DNA of 40,731 nt from Pseudonocardiales bacterium (lineage in GTDB: Bacteria > Actinomycetota > Actinomycetes > Mycobacteriales > Pseudonocardiaceae), in contig JAFAWY010000104.1 in the NCBI GenBank assembly GCA_019241525.1, positions 1 to 40,731 on the forward strand. The letters are read 5' to 3'. Shown here in pieces: positions 24,901-33,065 of this stretch (positions are counted from its first letter, which is position 1; each line of letters opens with the position of its first letter). The translations under genes and the position numbers were made by a program. The notes under the pieces were generated by a model. The model searched no databases and had not been told where the DNA came from. It saw only the letters and a program-made list of their open reading frames with translations.

Positions 24901-24963
24901 ACGGGATCCGCCGGGCGTTTCCAGTGACGCACCCAGCCAGGGTCGAGCCCGCGTTTCGGGCAT
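21955..24963 (-). CDS. Arabinosyltransferase, Emb family (paralog 2)
   Basis: This 1002-residue Emb-type GT-C transferase has a first membrane helix (LWYAAIVLGLIAALAALAVP, 23-42), an extracellular beta domain, the catalytic-loop DDG in TVDDGYITGIIRTRG (Asp267/268), GYIGNLYRWLNAPEAPFGW, the proline-rich loop WLPFNLGLRPEPWIA, AYADQTLASVSEATRIR, FTPTKWTYHFGAFAG and a C-terminal carbohydrate-binding-like beta region with DWPVAFLYPC. It therefore should transfer arabinose from the decaprenyl donor outside the cell. Compared with mycobacterial EmbA-C (about 1095 residues) the C-terminal end is shorter and lacks the final SGLWSPGPLR motif. Ile274 stands where EmbB has Met306. ATG 24963 was preferred; GTG at 24978 is in frame. 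It follows paralog 3 on the same strand across a gap of under 100 bp, so the two are probably one operon. Confidence 0.9.
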   Translation of the reverse strand: MPETRARPWLGASLETPGGSRRLWYAAIVLGLIAALAALAVPFAPVAQDRVTLSWPTVGADPAVTAAAIPLMPYQPVDLTATVPCAGDPSADTVLLSTVALRPDPTAPLLPGLRVERLDGHLVVSSYGKQVARTTQPAGSCVLQIGSDPDRTWVDVNGQPAGEVRADVRPVVAGAFTEAPSTAGLRMTLVTDTRFQTSMTLAKAALAVLSVLALLAALLTVARLDSGDARTRRVRLVSSGWWQIRAVDVVVTTGLAVWAVIGPITVDDGYITGIIRTRGANGYIGNLYRWLNAPEAPFGWFYELYSLWARVSVAPLWMRIPSTVLGVVCWLLLSRALLPRLGTFTARPGTVWVAAAAFAAWWLPFNLGLRPEPWIAVAGLLVLLGVERAVVTRRLLPVLLGLVVAAAATAVTPTGIVTFTPLLAGLVPLLRALRQRPNLSRFALLVLLIAAPSSALLLAYADQTLASVSEATRIRTLIVGVQPWFEEPQRYAKLLTVDSVEGALQRRVPVLLTLLGLAGIGWFRDRGTAGTARGPVFRLAMTLVLSLAALTFTPTKWTYHFGAFAGVGSAVLVVAVQLWSKTALARATTRPLAATTVGTAALALAAGYALAGRNQWPYVSNYGITWSTLAPQLGGVSAATTALAGGLLLTAISGVSVAWAQAGGRPPSITRYVPAPGLLALVLIVATVGLEVGSVARAGIRQRNSYSLAADSLKTLTGPNCGLADHLEVETNPLAGLLPAFGGGDLAGSLPADATSLQMAGMALPGWRIRTGSLVRGHTSWYRLDHRNMPVVVTISGEFNRGTSLVAEFAHSGGPKPSVSHTVALADQPGAPAPRDVRIAVPDSRSADLVRLTVTASPAPGTMPLVFSVPRVPRTVAMHDLLPPGTEAIVDWPVAFLYPCLQIAGTPEGTAALPRWRVSTPAADSSGYIATAPELGGPFATPRSLVRAEKLAVYLRGDPMRDVGTLYHWTPVTTFSLPAISRVTRTTWGWQHFGHLHVPELP

Positions 24964-25051
24964 CGTGGCGCTCGGCACCGCGGCAGCCTAGGGTGCTGGG
25001 GATCACTAACCGGGACGGGGTATACACCCTTAGTGGCGTACCACGGCCGGG

Positions 25052-28000
25052 TCAGCCAACGTCTCCGTGGTAATTCTTGGCGGCCAGCGTGGGTAGCCGG
25101 GCCCATCCTGCTCGCCGTACCTCGCTGACGTGCAGGTCGACCAGCCCGGTGGGGTGGTCGTAGATCACCCGTTCCACCCGGCCCCAGGGCAGGCTGGGCG
25201 GCCCGCTGGGCGCCAGCCGGCTGGGTATCCGCACGGTGGTCGCCGATCGGCTCGCCGGTACCTGGCTGCCACCTCGCCACACCTCGAAGCCGAGATCGAG
25301 GAATCCGCGACCAAAACCCTCGTCGCTGAGCACCAGGATCTCCGGTGCCCGCGCGATGCCATGCTGGACCCCCACCTGCTGGAGGCACGGCAGGAAGGCG
25401 GCGGTGAGTTGGTCGACGTACACCGACCGACCGGCGGTGAGAGTAGACAGCGGGCGCCAGTCGGCCAGCCGGGGTTGGCCTACCGCCAGCCAGCTGTCGG
25501 CACCTGCCGTCGGGGTCCACAACACCAGCCGCACCTGGGACGGCCGGGTCTTGCCGAGCCGATCGAGCGCGACCGCAAGCTCGTTCCACTCTGTCTGTGG
25601 CACTGCCCGATCGAGTTGCAGCGCCACCTGGCCGGCCACGGCAGGATCTGGGCCCGACGCGGTGGCGTATTGCAGGATCAGCCGCTGGCCAGCCGGAGCA
25701 CCCAGCACGGGCAGCAGCAGCGTGCTGCCTCCCCCTGAGGGCAGCGCAGCGGGCAGGGTGAACCAGGGGCTAAGGAGCCAGCCGGCCGGCCTGGTCAATG
25801 AGCCGGTGTCCAGGTCGCGGCCGGGGTCGTAGCCGATGGCGTTGTGCCAGATCAGCGTGCCGGGAGCCGGCGGCGGTACCGGTGCGGGTTGCTGTGCTGC
25901 CTCGGCGAACGAACCCGTGGTGGTCGGGGTACCGGTGGGTACCGGTTGGGCCGGGGTGTCCACGGCGATCTGAGCGTAATCGGCCAGTGCGCACGGCTGG
26001 CCGTGCGCGGACCGTACCGCGGACAGGGCCACCGACCACCCGGGGTATTGGCGCAACGGGGCCCACGCGAACACGACGAGTGTCATCACCACCAGCGCGG
26101 TCGATCCGGCGACCAGCACTGCACGGTCGGCGGCCGGCCCGCGATCCATACCGCGGCGACGCCACCACCACATGGCGCAGGCCGCGGCCAGTGCGACGGC
26201 CACCCACAGTAGCGGGTTGGCCAGCTGGACCGGTCCCAGCCTGGGTCGCACGCTGACCAGGTCAACGCGGTCCTCGGCAAGCGTGAGGTGGTTGCCGAAG
26301 GGCTGTCCTCGATCCGAGTAGGGCCGCCAGATGTTCGGCCCGGCGAAGCTCCACGACACCGCACCGACCAGCACCCCCGCCGCCATCGTCGCGGTCATGA
26401 CATCGGCGCGCCGGGGCCGCAGGGGCAGACGAAACGGTGCGTGCAGCAGGGCGGCGGTGAGCAACACCATGGGCACCGCCGCCGCCGCTCCGAAATGGTT
26501 GACGAACTTGGTCGGGGTGGGCGCGAGCAACGCCAGGGCCAGCGCTGAACCGACCGCACTGCTGACCAGCAGCCGTCGCACCGGGTCGTCACCATTGCCT
26601 ACCGGGCCAGTGGGTCGCCAGCAGGTTTGGACCAGGGAGGTCAGCCCGACGACCAGGACCACTGCGATGGTGAGCACGACGGGGGCCCGACGGGCCCACT
26701 GGCTGGAATCCTGGAAGCTCAGAATCGTCTGGTAATGGACGAATTCCTGGTACCACGGAAATGCCTGGTAGTACCACTGATGCACGGCGGTGGACTCCAG
26801 CACGTCGCCCAGCGTCGCGTCGGCGCAGCCCACCAGCACCACAGCGGAACCGGTGGCCACCAGCAGCAGCACCGCGGCCAGCCGAGCGCTCACAGGCCGC
26901 GCCCGCCACCAGGTTGATAGCCAGGGCACGGCCATTACCAGCGGCGCCGCTGCTACGAGCCCGGACGGCGAGACCGTCATGGCCAGTGCCGCGCTGGTGG
27001 TGGCCGCCGCGAAGACACCGACCGAATGGCGCCGCCGGGCCAATTCGCTCAGCAGCAGCGTCGCTGTGGCGAACAGCACGATCAGCGGTTCGGGGCGCAG
27101 TGTCATCCCGTACGGCAGCCACCACAGCAGGTATGCCACCAGCAGTGCCCACGTTGCCCGGGCTGCATCCAGCTCCGGGCCGAAGGTGACCAGCAGCAGA
27201 CGCAACAGCAGCCAGGTGATCAGCCCGTAAATCAACGGCACCAGGCGCATCCACGCCAGGCCCCATCCACCCAGCGTGCCCCATAACTGCAGCACATACT
27301 GGCTGGCGACGAAGGGATTCTCGGTGACGTTGAACATGTAGATGGCGTTGCCGAGCGAGCCGGAGGCGCCGGCGCCGCGGGCCATCAGCTCGTACCACGA
27401 ATCGTCGAAGTTCGTGGGGGCCAGTACTACCCACGCCAACGAGACGGCGACCAGCACCGCGTCTGCTGCCCGCAGCCGGGGACGTGCCAGCCGGATCCGG
27501 TCGCCGCCCCACCATCGCCAGGCCAACCCGAGAAGCACCAGCAGGGCAGCTGCGCATAGTCCCAGCAGGACCGTCTTCACCGTGGTCGGGCTGGATTCGT
27601 AGCGGCTGTCGGGCTGCAACGTCACCGCCAGACCCGCCGCCACCGGCAGCCCCTCGGCGTCGGTGGTCAGCTCGTTGACCTGCGGTACCGGCACTGATGC
27701 AGGGCCGCGTGTCGCCGGGTTGTGCGGGACGCCCGCACCCGGGTCATGCGGGGCACCCGCACCCGGGCCGTCTCGCAGTACCCGTACCCCACCGGCATCC
27801 GCCAGCACCCGGTAGGTGCATTGATCACCGGGGAGTAGTTCCCGTATCAGAGTCCGGCCAGACGCGGTGACCCGCACGAGGCCTGCATTAACCGAGACGA
27901 CCAAGCCCTGGCTGACCTGACCACCTGTTCCCGCCGTGGCCGGCAGGGTGCGCAGCGCCTCGCCGCCGCCAGCCCGTTGATCAAGCGCGGCGAGTACGGC

Positions 28001-28255
28001 GCACGGCACGCGGGCATCCAGGCTCAGTGGCCGGTAGGGCACCAGCGGCACCACAGTGGAACGGATGGGCTGACTGGCCTTTGGCCACTGCACCACCGGG
28101 TTGTCGGCATCGACCGGGGCGAACAGGACCCCGATCGCGGCGACCAGCGTCAACACCGCCACCCCGGCCAGCACCGCCGCCCGCCGGATCCCGGTGTCCC
28201 CGCGGACGGGAGTCACGGGCGCCGCAGGACGGGCGCCGACATCAGCCTGGATCAC
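25052..28255 (-). CDS. Arabinosyltransferase, Emb family (paralog 3, divergent)
   Basis: This is a 1067-residue member of the Emb family and the most divergent of the four. The first helix (AAVLAGVAVLTLVAAIGVLF) is followed by VQWPKASQPIRSTVVPLVPY, typical of the Emb N-terminus. The catalytic loop reads TNFDDSWYELMARG (Asp284/285) instead of DDGY, then GNAIYMFNVTENPF. LLWWLPYGMTLRPEPLIVL, VGCADATLGDVLES, LLAPTPTKFVNHFGAAAAVP and the C-terminal DQLTAAFLPCLQQV agree with the family. A 24-bp DNA repeat encodes GAGxPHxP units at about 165-181 in the extracellular domain. The start is uncertain: GTG at 28255 is used because the longer frame runs into gtrA, divergently transcribed 130 bp away; there is no clear ribosome site, so it may be leaderless. 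Whether it keeps arabinosyltransferase activity with the altered loop is open. Confidence 0.85.
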   Translation of the reverse strand: MIQADVGARPAAPVTPVRGDTGIRRAAVLAGVAVLTLVAAIGVLFAPVDADNPVVQWPKASQPIRSTVVPLVPYRPLSLDARVPCAVLAALDQRAGGGEALRTLPATAGTGGQVSQGLVVSVNAGLVRVTASGRTLIRELLPGDQCTYRVLADAGGVRVLRDGPGAGAPHDPGAGVPHNPATRGPASVPVPQVNELTTDAEGLPVAAGLAVTLQPDSRYESSPTTVKTVLLGLCAAALLVLLGLAWRWWGGDRIRLARPRLRAADAVLVAVSLAWVVLAPTNFDDSWYELMARGAGASGSLGNAIYMFNVTENPFVASQYVLQLWGTLGGWGLAWMRLVPLIYGLITWLLLRLLLVTFGPELDAARATWALLVAYLLWWLPYGMTLRPEPLIVLFATATLLLSELARRRHSVGVFAAATTSAALAMTVSPSGLVAAAPLVMAVPWLSTWWRARPVSARLAAVLLLVATGSAVVLVGCADATLGDVLESTAVHQWYYQAFPWYQEFVHYQTILSFQDSSQWARRAPVVLTIAVVLVVGLTSLVQTCWRPTGPVGNGDDPVRRLLVSSAVGSALALALLAPTPTKFVNHFGAAAAVPMVLLTAALLHAPFRLPLRPRRADVMTATMAAGVLVGAVSWSFAGPNIWRPYSDRGQPFGNHLTLAEDRVDLVSVRPRLGPVQLANPLLWVAVALAAACAMWWWRRRGMDRGPAADRAVLVAGSTALVVMTLVVFAWAPLRQYPGWSVALSAVRSAHGQPCALADYAQIAVDTPAQPVPTGTPTTTGSFAEAAQQPAPVPPPAPGTLIWHNAIGYDPGRDLDTGSLTRPAGWLLSPWFTLPAALPSGGGSTLLLPVLGAPAGQRLILQYATASGPDPAVAGQVALQLDRAVPQTEWNELAVALDRLGKTRPSQVRLVLWTPTAGADSWLAVGQPRLADWRPLSTLTAGRSVYVDQLTAAFLPCLQQVGVQHGIARAPEILVLSDEGFGRGFLDLGFEVWRGGSQVPASRSATTVRIPSRLAPSGPPSLPWGRVERVIYDHPTGLVDLHVSEVRRAGWARLPTLAAKNYHGDVG
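27716..27763. repeat. 24-bp tandem repeat in the coding sequence of emb paralog 3
   Basis: Two 24-bp units (27716-27739 and 27740-27763) share CGGGT, TGCGGG and CCCGCACC and encode alternating GAGAPHDP and GAGVPHNP on the minus strand. A third, decayed start (CGGGCC) follows. In-frame expansion of a surface loop is the simplest reading. Confidence 0.65.
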
Positions 28256-28386
28256 GGTGTCGTCTAGGCAGTGGGCGCCAGCCGAGAAGGCACGCGTCGT
28301 CTCGGGCACCGGCACTGGCGCAGGGTAGCTGCCGGTACCCTTGCGCAGACCTGCCCTCCCACCCACCGAGTCCAGGAGGAACGCCG

Positions 28387-28791
28387 TTGGCTGCACCGCC
28401 CGCGGTACACCTTCGCCTGTCCACCCAACTCATCCGCTTCGTTCTGGTCGGCGCCGTCGCCTTCGTGGTCGACCTCAGTTGCTACCAGACATTGCTGGCG
28501 GTCGGGCTGTGGGTGCATCTGGCCAAAGCGTTGTCCTTCGTCGCCGGCACCACCACCGCGTACCTGATCAACCGGCGGTGGACTTTCCACGGTAAGGGTG
28601 GTCGGGCCGAGTATGCCTCGATCATCGCGCTATACGGGATCACCTTTGTCGTCCAGGTCGGGATGAATGCGGTGATGCTCGCGCTACTGCCGTCGTTTCG
28701 GGGTGAGTTCACCTGCGCCTTCGTCGTTGCGCAAGGCGTGGCCACGGCGATCAACTTCATCGTGCAACGGGCAGTGATTTTCCGGGCCTGA
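28387..28791 (+). CDS. GtrA-family membrane protein (Rv3789-like)
   Basis: This 134-residue protein has four membrane helices: LIRFVLVGAVAFVVDLSCYQ, AKALSFVAGTTTAYLINRRW, ALYGITFVVQVGMNAVMLAL and VVAQGVATAINFIVQRAVIF. It belongs to the GtrA/DPMS family, with the signature NRRWTF and a C-terminal NFIVQRAVIF. The mycobacterial relative Rv3789 lies beside dprE1 and has been proposed both to flip decaprenyl-phosphoryl-arabinose and to act as an anchor or regulator for AftA; the exact role is disputed. The start is TTG at 28387, chosen because AGGAGGA stands 7 nt upstream and all upstream frame is non-conserved. It is divergent from emb paralog 3 and followed after 145 bp by a strong terminator. 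Its place among emb genes supports a role in arabinose donor handling. Confidence 0.9.
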   Translation: MAAPPAVHLRLSTQLIRFVLVGAVAFVVDLSCYQTLLAVGLWVHLAKALSFVAGTTTAYLINRRWTFHGKGGRAEYASIIALYGITFVVQVGMNAVMLALLPSFRGEFTCAFVVAQGVATAINFIVQRAVIFRA

Positions 28792-28936
28792 GCGGTCGCC
28801 CAACCCAGAAGAGTGGTAGAAAGTGCGACTCGCCGCGGCATAATGTGCGCGCCGCGCCGTGGTATCACTCGCATGGAGCATACCAAAAGTGGCACAATGA
28901 GACGTGCGGGTTCGGGACCCCCAGCCGGATCCGCCG

Positions 28937-28984
28937 CCCCTCGCGGAACACCTCCCCCTCGTTTCCGCGAGGGGCCCCTTTTTT
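28937..28984 (+). terminator. Rho-independent terminator downstream of gtrA
   Basis: CCCCTCGCGGAA (28937-28948) pairs perfectly with TTCCGCGAGGGG (28963-28974) over a 14-nt loop, followed by CCCC and T6 (28979-28984). It is the clearest intrinsic terminator of the window. The gtrA stop is 145 bp upstream, so it either ends a long gtrA tail or a separate short RNA (see findings). The rest of 28792-29202 holds no supported gene, being the gap between convergent gtrA and the gene at 29203; a small imperfect stem (GAGA/TCTC near 29187-29201) lies just after that gene's stop. Confidence 0.88.
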
Positions 28985-29202
28985 GATCTGTTGGTGGCTC
29001 TCCAAGTACCGCCAACCCCGTTGCTGGACGTCTTCACCCGCAGCCAACCCCCGCACCTGCGATGTGCCGGGACTCTGGTAACAGCGCAACCTCTGCCGGG
29101 AACGGCTGCGGTCAGATGCCATACGGCTGCCGACGGCAGGTTCGTCGAGTATGGCGATCATGCCGGCATCGCGCGCGGTGCGGTCTTGAGAGGCCCAGTC
29201 TC

Positions 29203-29595
29203 TTAAGGGGTCAAGCTCAGACGAGCTAGCTGGACGTAGACCTCGTCGATCGGTTCGGGTCGCGCGGCTGCGCCGGCTACCGGTCGTGGGCGTGGCCGGC
29301 GCGGGATCCGAGCACCGGATCCGCCGCCGCGGCCGGGATACACCAGCAGGCCACTGACTGGATCGGGCACTGCGTCGAGGGCGGCGATCACCGCGGGCAG
29401 CTCACGGAAGTGGTCACGGTCGTTTTCAGTGGTGAATTCCACCTCGATCACGACGCCCCACCGGTGCTCGTGCCATTCCCACCGCAGCGCTCCGTTGGTG
29501 ATCGCCGCTTCAGTGAGATTGTCGCCGTGGGCACGTCGCCAGCTACTCGCCGGGAATGCCCCGTCGAAGATCTCGATGGACAACCACTGGTCCAT
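29203..29595 (-). CDS. Conserved hypothetical protein (130 aa)
   Basis: A soluble 130-residue protein begins MDQWLSIEIFDGAFPASSWR and continues RWEWHEHRWGVVIEVEFTTENDRDHFRELP, then AVIAALDAVPDPVSGLLVYPGRGGGSG, with a Pro/Arg-rich tail. The alternation of strands and the DxVxD segment give a small alpha/beta fold; I do not recognise a named domain. It has the look of a conserved actinobacterial protein of unknown function. It lies downstream of emb paralog 4 on the same strand, beyond a hairpin, with no strong ribosome site, so it may have its own promoter in the 95-bp gap. No enzymatic motif is visible. Confidence 0.7.
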   Translation of the reverse strand: MDQWLSIEIFDGAFPASSWRRAHGDNLTEAAITNGALRWEWHEHRWGVVIEVEFTTENDRDHFRELPAVIAALDAVPDPVSGLLVYPGRGGGSGARIPRRPRPRPVAGAAARPEPIDEVYVQLARLSLTP

Positions 29596-29651
29596 ACGAA
29601 CGACGGTACCCCTGAATCGGACATATCACCATGTTGATGACTGTCCTGGAA

Positions 29652-29688
29652 CCGCGGCTGGTGGTACGTGAAGAGCCACCAACCGCGG
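29652..29688 (-). terminator. Hairpin at the end of emb paralog 4
   Basis: Reading the minus strand, CCGCGGTTGGTGG (29688-29676) pairs with CCACCAGCCGCGG (29664-29652) with one G-U pair and an 11-nt loop: 13 bp, starting 3 nt after the emb stop. The T-tract is poor (TTCC). It probably ends or protects the emb transcript. Confidence 0.68.
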
Positions 29689-29690
29689 GT

Positions 29691-32600
29691 TTAGCGGCCG
29701 AGTTGCGAAATGGCGGCGGTCTGGCTGCCGCTGCGCAGCGGGCCGGGAGACCACCAGCCGCTGCGCACGGCGGTACCGGTCTTCAGAGTGGGAGCTGCGG
29801 CATCGGGAACCCGAGGCTGGATCACCATCAGCTTGCCCCAGTCGGTGTCCCAGTTTTCCTTGAGGTAGGTCGGGACCTCCTGCTGGGTAGCCAGTATCTG
29901 CAGCCAGCCGATCGGGCCTCCGGCGTCGCGTGACGACCAGGTCTTGCTGTAGTCGGTCAGCAGCTCATCAGGCAGCAGCCGGTACTTCGGCAGCTCGGCG
30001 ATGCCGTTGCGCAGGCCGAACGGGCGCACGCACGGGTGCACGAAGCCCACCGGCCAGTCCAGGAACACCGGTGGCGTCGGCGCGACGAGGTCGGTCAGCG
30101 ACCGCAGCACCGGAACCCGCGGCGCTGAGAACGCCAGCCAGCCCTCGTCGGTGACGTCGGCGTCGATGGCGATCAAGCGGACCGCGTCGGCTCCAGCGGC
30201 GCGGCCGACCACCCCCAGGCGGAAGTCCCGCCAGCCCGGGGCGTTGGCGGTGGCCCGCCCGCCGATCGGGGTCTGGACGAGGACGCGGAAGCCGCGCTCG
30301 GTACGCCGGGCGAACTCGGCGAACAGCGGTGTGGTGGGAGACAGCTTCCCGGCGACGGAGACGACCACCGGCGCCCGGCCCTCGCGGGCCGCGGCCGGCA
30401 GCGCGTACCAGGTGGTCCGCACGTTGCCGGTGCCAGCGCTGTCGGGGTTGAAGCTGCTCCAGATCGGAATCTCGGTGCCGCCGAGACCCGACGGTGGAGC
30501 CTGGACCGGATTGTCAAAGCTGTCACTGTCGTTGGCCGGCTTGGGCAGCCGGTCACCACGGGCGCTTTGCCCGTCGGCCCTGTCGGGCGGATTCAAGCCG
30601 GAGTTGGTGGCCGGAGTTGCCTTGACCGGGAACCGGTTGAGCTCGAAACCGCGCTGCAATGGGATATCGGCCAGCAGGCTGCCGTGCAACGGCGCCAGCG
30701 CGCCAGCGCGCCGGTCGGGCTCCACCAGCACCGCATCGGTGAGGTTGCAACTGTGCCCGGTGATGTGGGCGATGTTCGCGGCAGCCATGCTGTAGCCGTC
30801 GCGCTGCTTGTGCATGGCCTTGACCATGACGGCGACTTCGGCGAGCACCAGCAACCCGCAGAACACCGCGATCGGGGCGGACGCGATCCGCAGGGCCCGC
30901 CGGCCGCTGCGCCGGTCCGGCAAGGGTGGTGGTGGTTCACCCGGCTCATGCCGTAGCCCTTCGATCACGGCCACGAATCCCGCCAGCACGGCGCCCACAA
31001 TCAGCAGGGTGCTGGCCTGGATGCCGTGCAATGACGGCGGCTTGTCGAACCACGGCACCCCGTACTGGGACACGTACCAGGGCGCGTTGGGTCCCGTGGA
31101 GGACATCGCCAGGATCACCAGCATGCCGGACAAAAACCACCAGCGGTTACGCGCCGAGCGCAGCACGTTCGAGCTGGTGGCCAGGGCGGTCAGCGCGGCC
31201 AGCGCGGCGCCGATCGAGGCGAACGCGCCGAAGTGGTGCGTCCACTTGGTCGGAGTCAGCGCCAGCAGCGCCAGCGCGGTACCCGCGGTGCCGATCAGCC
31301 GCCGGCTCGGGCCCAGACCTGCGCCGGGGATGCCGCCACGGCGCAGCAGCACCACCAAGCTGGTGCCCAGGCACAGCAGCAGCATCAGGACCGGGAAGCG
31401 GCGGGCCAGCGCCCCGTCAGGCATATCTGAGAACAGCCACTGGTAGCGCAGCGGTTCCTGGAACCAGGACAGGTTGGGTCCGATCTCGGTGCGGATCCGG
31501 GTGGCTTCCAGCACCCCGGCCAGCGTTTGATCAGCAAAGATCACCACGAGGACGAGCAAGCCGGCACCGAGCACCGGCCCCATCACCGCAGCCCAGCCAG
31601 ACGCGGCGGCGTGCTGGCGCAGCAGCTGGACCAGCGGTCGCAGCGCCACCAGGAACGGCGCGATCGCGATGAAGCCGGTGGGGGTGGCGGCGACGGTGAA
31701 CGCGGCCGCGATCAGGCCCAGCAACAGCGGCAGCATCCGCCGGGTGGCCACCGCGCGTTCCACCGCGCACAGCACCAGCAGCGAGCCGATGGCCACCACC
31801 GGCTCCAGGCGCAGCCCGTTGTTGTAGGGCAACCAGAAGGCCAGGAACACCCCGGCAGCCGCCCAGCCGGCAGCGGCGCTGCGGCGCACCTCCCGGCCCA
31901 GCCGCGGCATTACCTCGCGGCTGATCAGCATCCAGCTGACGCCGCCCATCGCGAAGGCGGGCAACCGCAGCCACGGCGGGGTCGTGCTGATCTGTGACCA
32001 GTACGCGTAAAGCTCGTAGGGCCAGCCGAAGGGAGCTTCCGGGACGTTGAACCACCGGTAGTAATTGCCGATGTATCCCATCTCGGCCCGGGTGCGGATC
32101 ATCGTCAGGATGTAGCCGTCGTCGGAGGTAATCCCGCCGATGACCACCCAGACCGCGAGCACTGCCAGCACGGTGGCGTCCCGCCCGGTGGGGCGCCACC
32201 AGCCGGACGGCAGCAGCCGCGGGGCCTGGCGACCGATCCGCCGGTCCAGGCGCTGCACCAGGATCAGGCTGATTACCACGGCCACCACGGCCAGCTCGAT
32301 CGCCAACAGCTTGGTCGGATGGGGAACGGACTGGTAGCGGGTGTCTGGGGTGATCTGCACCGACAGCCCGGTCACCGGGTCCAGCCGCTCGTCGAGCGCG
32401 GAGTAGATGCCGGTCACTTGCGGCCGGACGTCTTGGGTGACCTTGACGAACCGGGTCGCACCGGCGGATGCCGTGGTGCCCTTGGCGCTGGAGGTCACCT
32501 TGATCAGGCACGGATCGGTGCCCGCTGGGATCGCACTGAGCATGATGTTGCCCAGTGCCTGCCCGCGGCTGATCAGGGTCAGCTTGCCGTCCGCGACCTG

Positions 32601-33002
32601 GAGCACCATGCCGACCGCGGCCCCGTCCGTCGAGTTGGCCGGGGTGGTGGACAGCAGCGACGCCGGCTGTGTCGAGCGCCCTTCCACCGAGGAGGCTGCG
32701 ACGCAGGGGATCGTTGCGGTCAGGTTCTGCGGCTGGAAAGTGACCAGCGGGGCGTTGACCGGGGCGAGGTGCCTGCCGTTCGGCCAGGTGATCACGGTGG
32801 TGTCCTGGATCACCGGCAGCAGCGGCACGGCGACAGCCAGCAGCGCGCCGAGCAGCCCGAAGACGGTGGCAGCCAACCGGAGCAACCGAGCCCCTCGGGC
32901 TGTCTTAACCCTGCCGGGGTGATCCTCGGTGGCCTGCTCGTCGGCGTCACTGTCAGGGCGCGATGAACGGCGCGTGATCTCGATGTGCCCGGATGTCAGC
33001 AC
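29691..33002 (-). CDS. Arabinosyltransferase, Emb family (paralog 4, most like mycobacterial EmbB/EmbC)
   Basis: This 1103-residue GT-C transferase is closest in length and motifs to mycobacterial EmbA-C. Seen: the first helix (LLRLAATVFGLLGALLAVAV), an N-terminal extracellular domain, the catalytic loop ITSDDGYILTMIRTR (Asp294/295, matching EmbB Asp299/300), GYIGNYYRWFNVPEAPFGWP, WLPYNNGLRLEPVVAI, FADQTLAGVLEATRIRTEIG, LTPTKWTHHFGAFASI and a complete C-terminal carbohydrate-binding region ending SGWWSPGPLRSG. Met301 corresponds to EmbB Met306, the main ethambutol-resistance position. It adds arabinofuranose from decaprenyl-phosphoryl-arabinose to arabinan. The start is GTG 33002, the only candidate before the first helix that leaves a cytoplasmic tail of normal size. 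It lies 63 bp after glfT1 on the same strand, so co-transcription with wzm-wzt-glfT1 is possible. Confidence 0.93.
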   Translation of the reverse strand: MLTSGHIEITRRSSRPDSDADEQATEDHPGRVKTARGARLLRLAATVFGLLGALLAVAVPLLPVIQDTTVITWPNGRHLAPVNAPLVTFQPQNLTATIPCVAASSVEGRSTQPASLLSTTPANSTDGAAVGMVLQVADGKLTLISRGQALGNIMLSAIPAGTDPCLIKVTSSAKGTTASAGATRFVKVTQDVRPQVTGIYSALDERLDPVTGLSVQITPDTRYQSVPHPTKLLAIELAVVAVVISLILVQRLDRRIGRQAPRLLPSGWWRPTGRDATVLAVLAVWVVIGGITSDDGYILTMIRTRAEMGYIGNYYRWFNVPEAPFGWPYELYAYWSQISTTPPWLRLPAFAMGGVSWMLISREVMPRLGREVRRSAAAGWAAAGVFLAFWLPYNNGLRLEPVVAIGSLLVLCAVERAVATRRMLPLLLGLIAAAFTVAATPTGFIAIAPFLVALRPLVQLLRQHAAASGWAAVMGPVLGAGLLVLVVIFADQTLAGVLEATRIRTEIGPNLSWFQEPLRYQWLFSDMPDGALARRFPVLMLLLCLGTSLVVLLRRGGIPGAGLGPSRRLIGTAGTALALLALTPTKWTHHFGAFASIGAALAALTALATSSNVLRSARNRWWFLSGMLVILAMSSTGPNAPWYVSQYGVPWFDKPPSLHGIQASTLLIVGAVLAGFVAVIEGLRHEPGEPPPPLPDRRSGRRALRIASAPIAVFCGLLVLAEVAVMVKAMHKQRDGYSMAAANIAHITGHSCNLTDAVLVEPDRRAGALAPLHGSLLADIPLQRGFELNRFPVKATPATNSGLNPPDRADGQSARGDRLPKPANDSDSFDNPVQAPPSGLGGTEIPIWSSFNPDSAGTGNVRTTWYALPAAAREGRAPVVVSVAGKLSPTTPLFAEFARRTERGFRVLVQTPIGGRATANAPGWRDFRLGVVGRAAGADAVRLIAIDADVTDEGWLAFSAPRVPVLRSLTDLVAPTPPVFLDWPVGFVHPCVRPFGLRNGIAELPKYRLLPDELLTDYSKTWSSRDAGGPIGWLQILATQQEVPTYLKENWDTDWGKLMVIQPRVPDAAAPTLKTGTAVRSGWWSPGPLRSGSQTAAISQLGR

Positions 33003-33065
33003 GCGCAGGAGGCTAGTCCAATGGGACGAGCGCTAGGCGACCTGTCCCGAACATTGACCATAACT

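Noticed and set aside
28895-28940. Possible T-arm (GGGTTCGGGACCC) of a tRNA upstream of the gtrA terminator
   Set aside because: Only a 3-bp stem, and no cloverleaf can be drawn.
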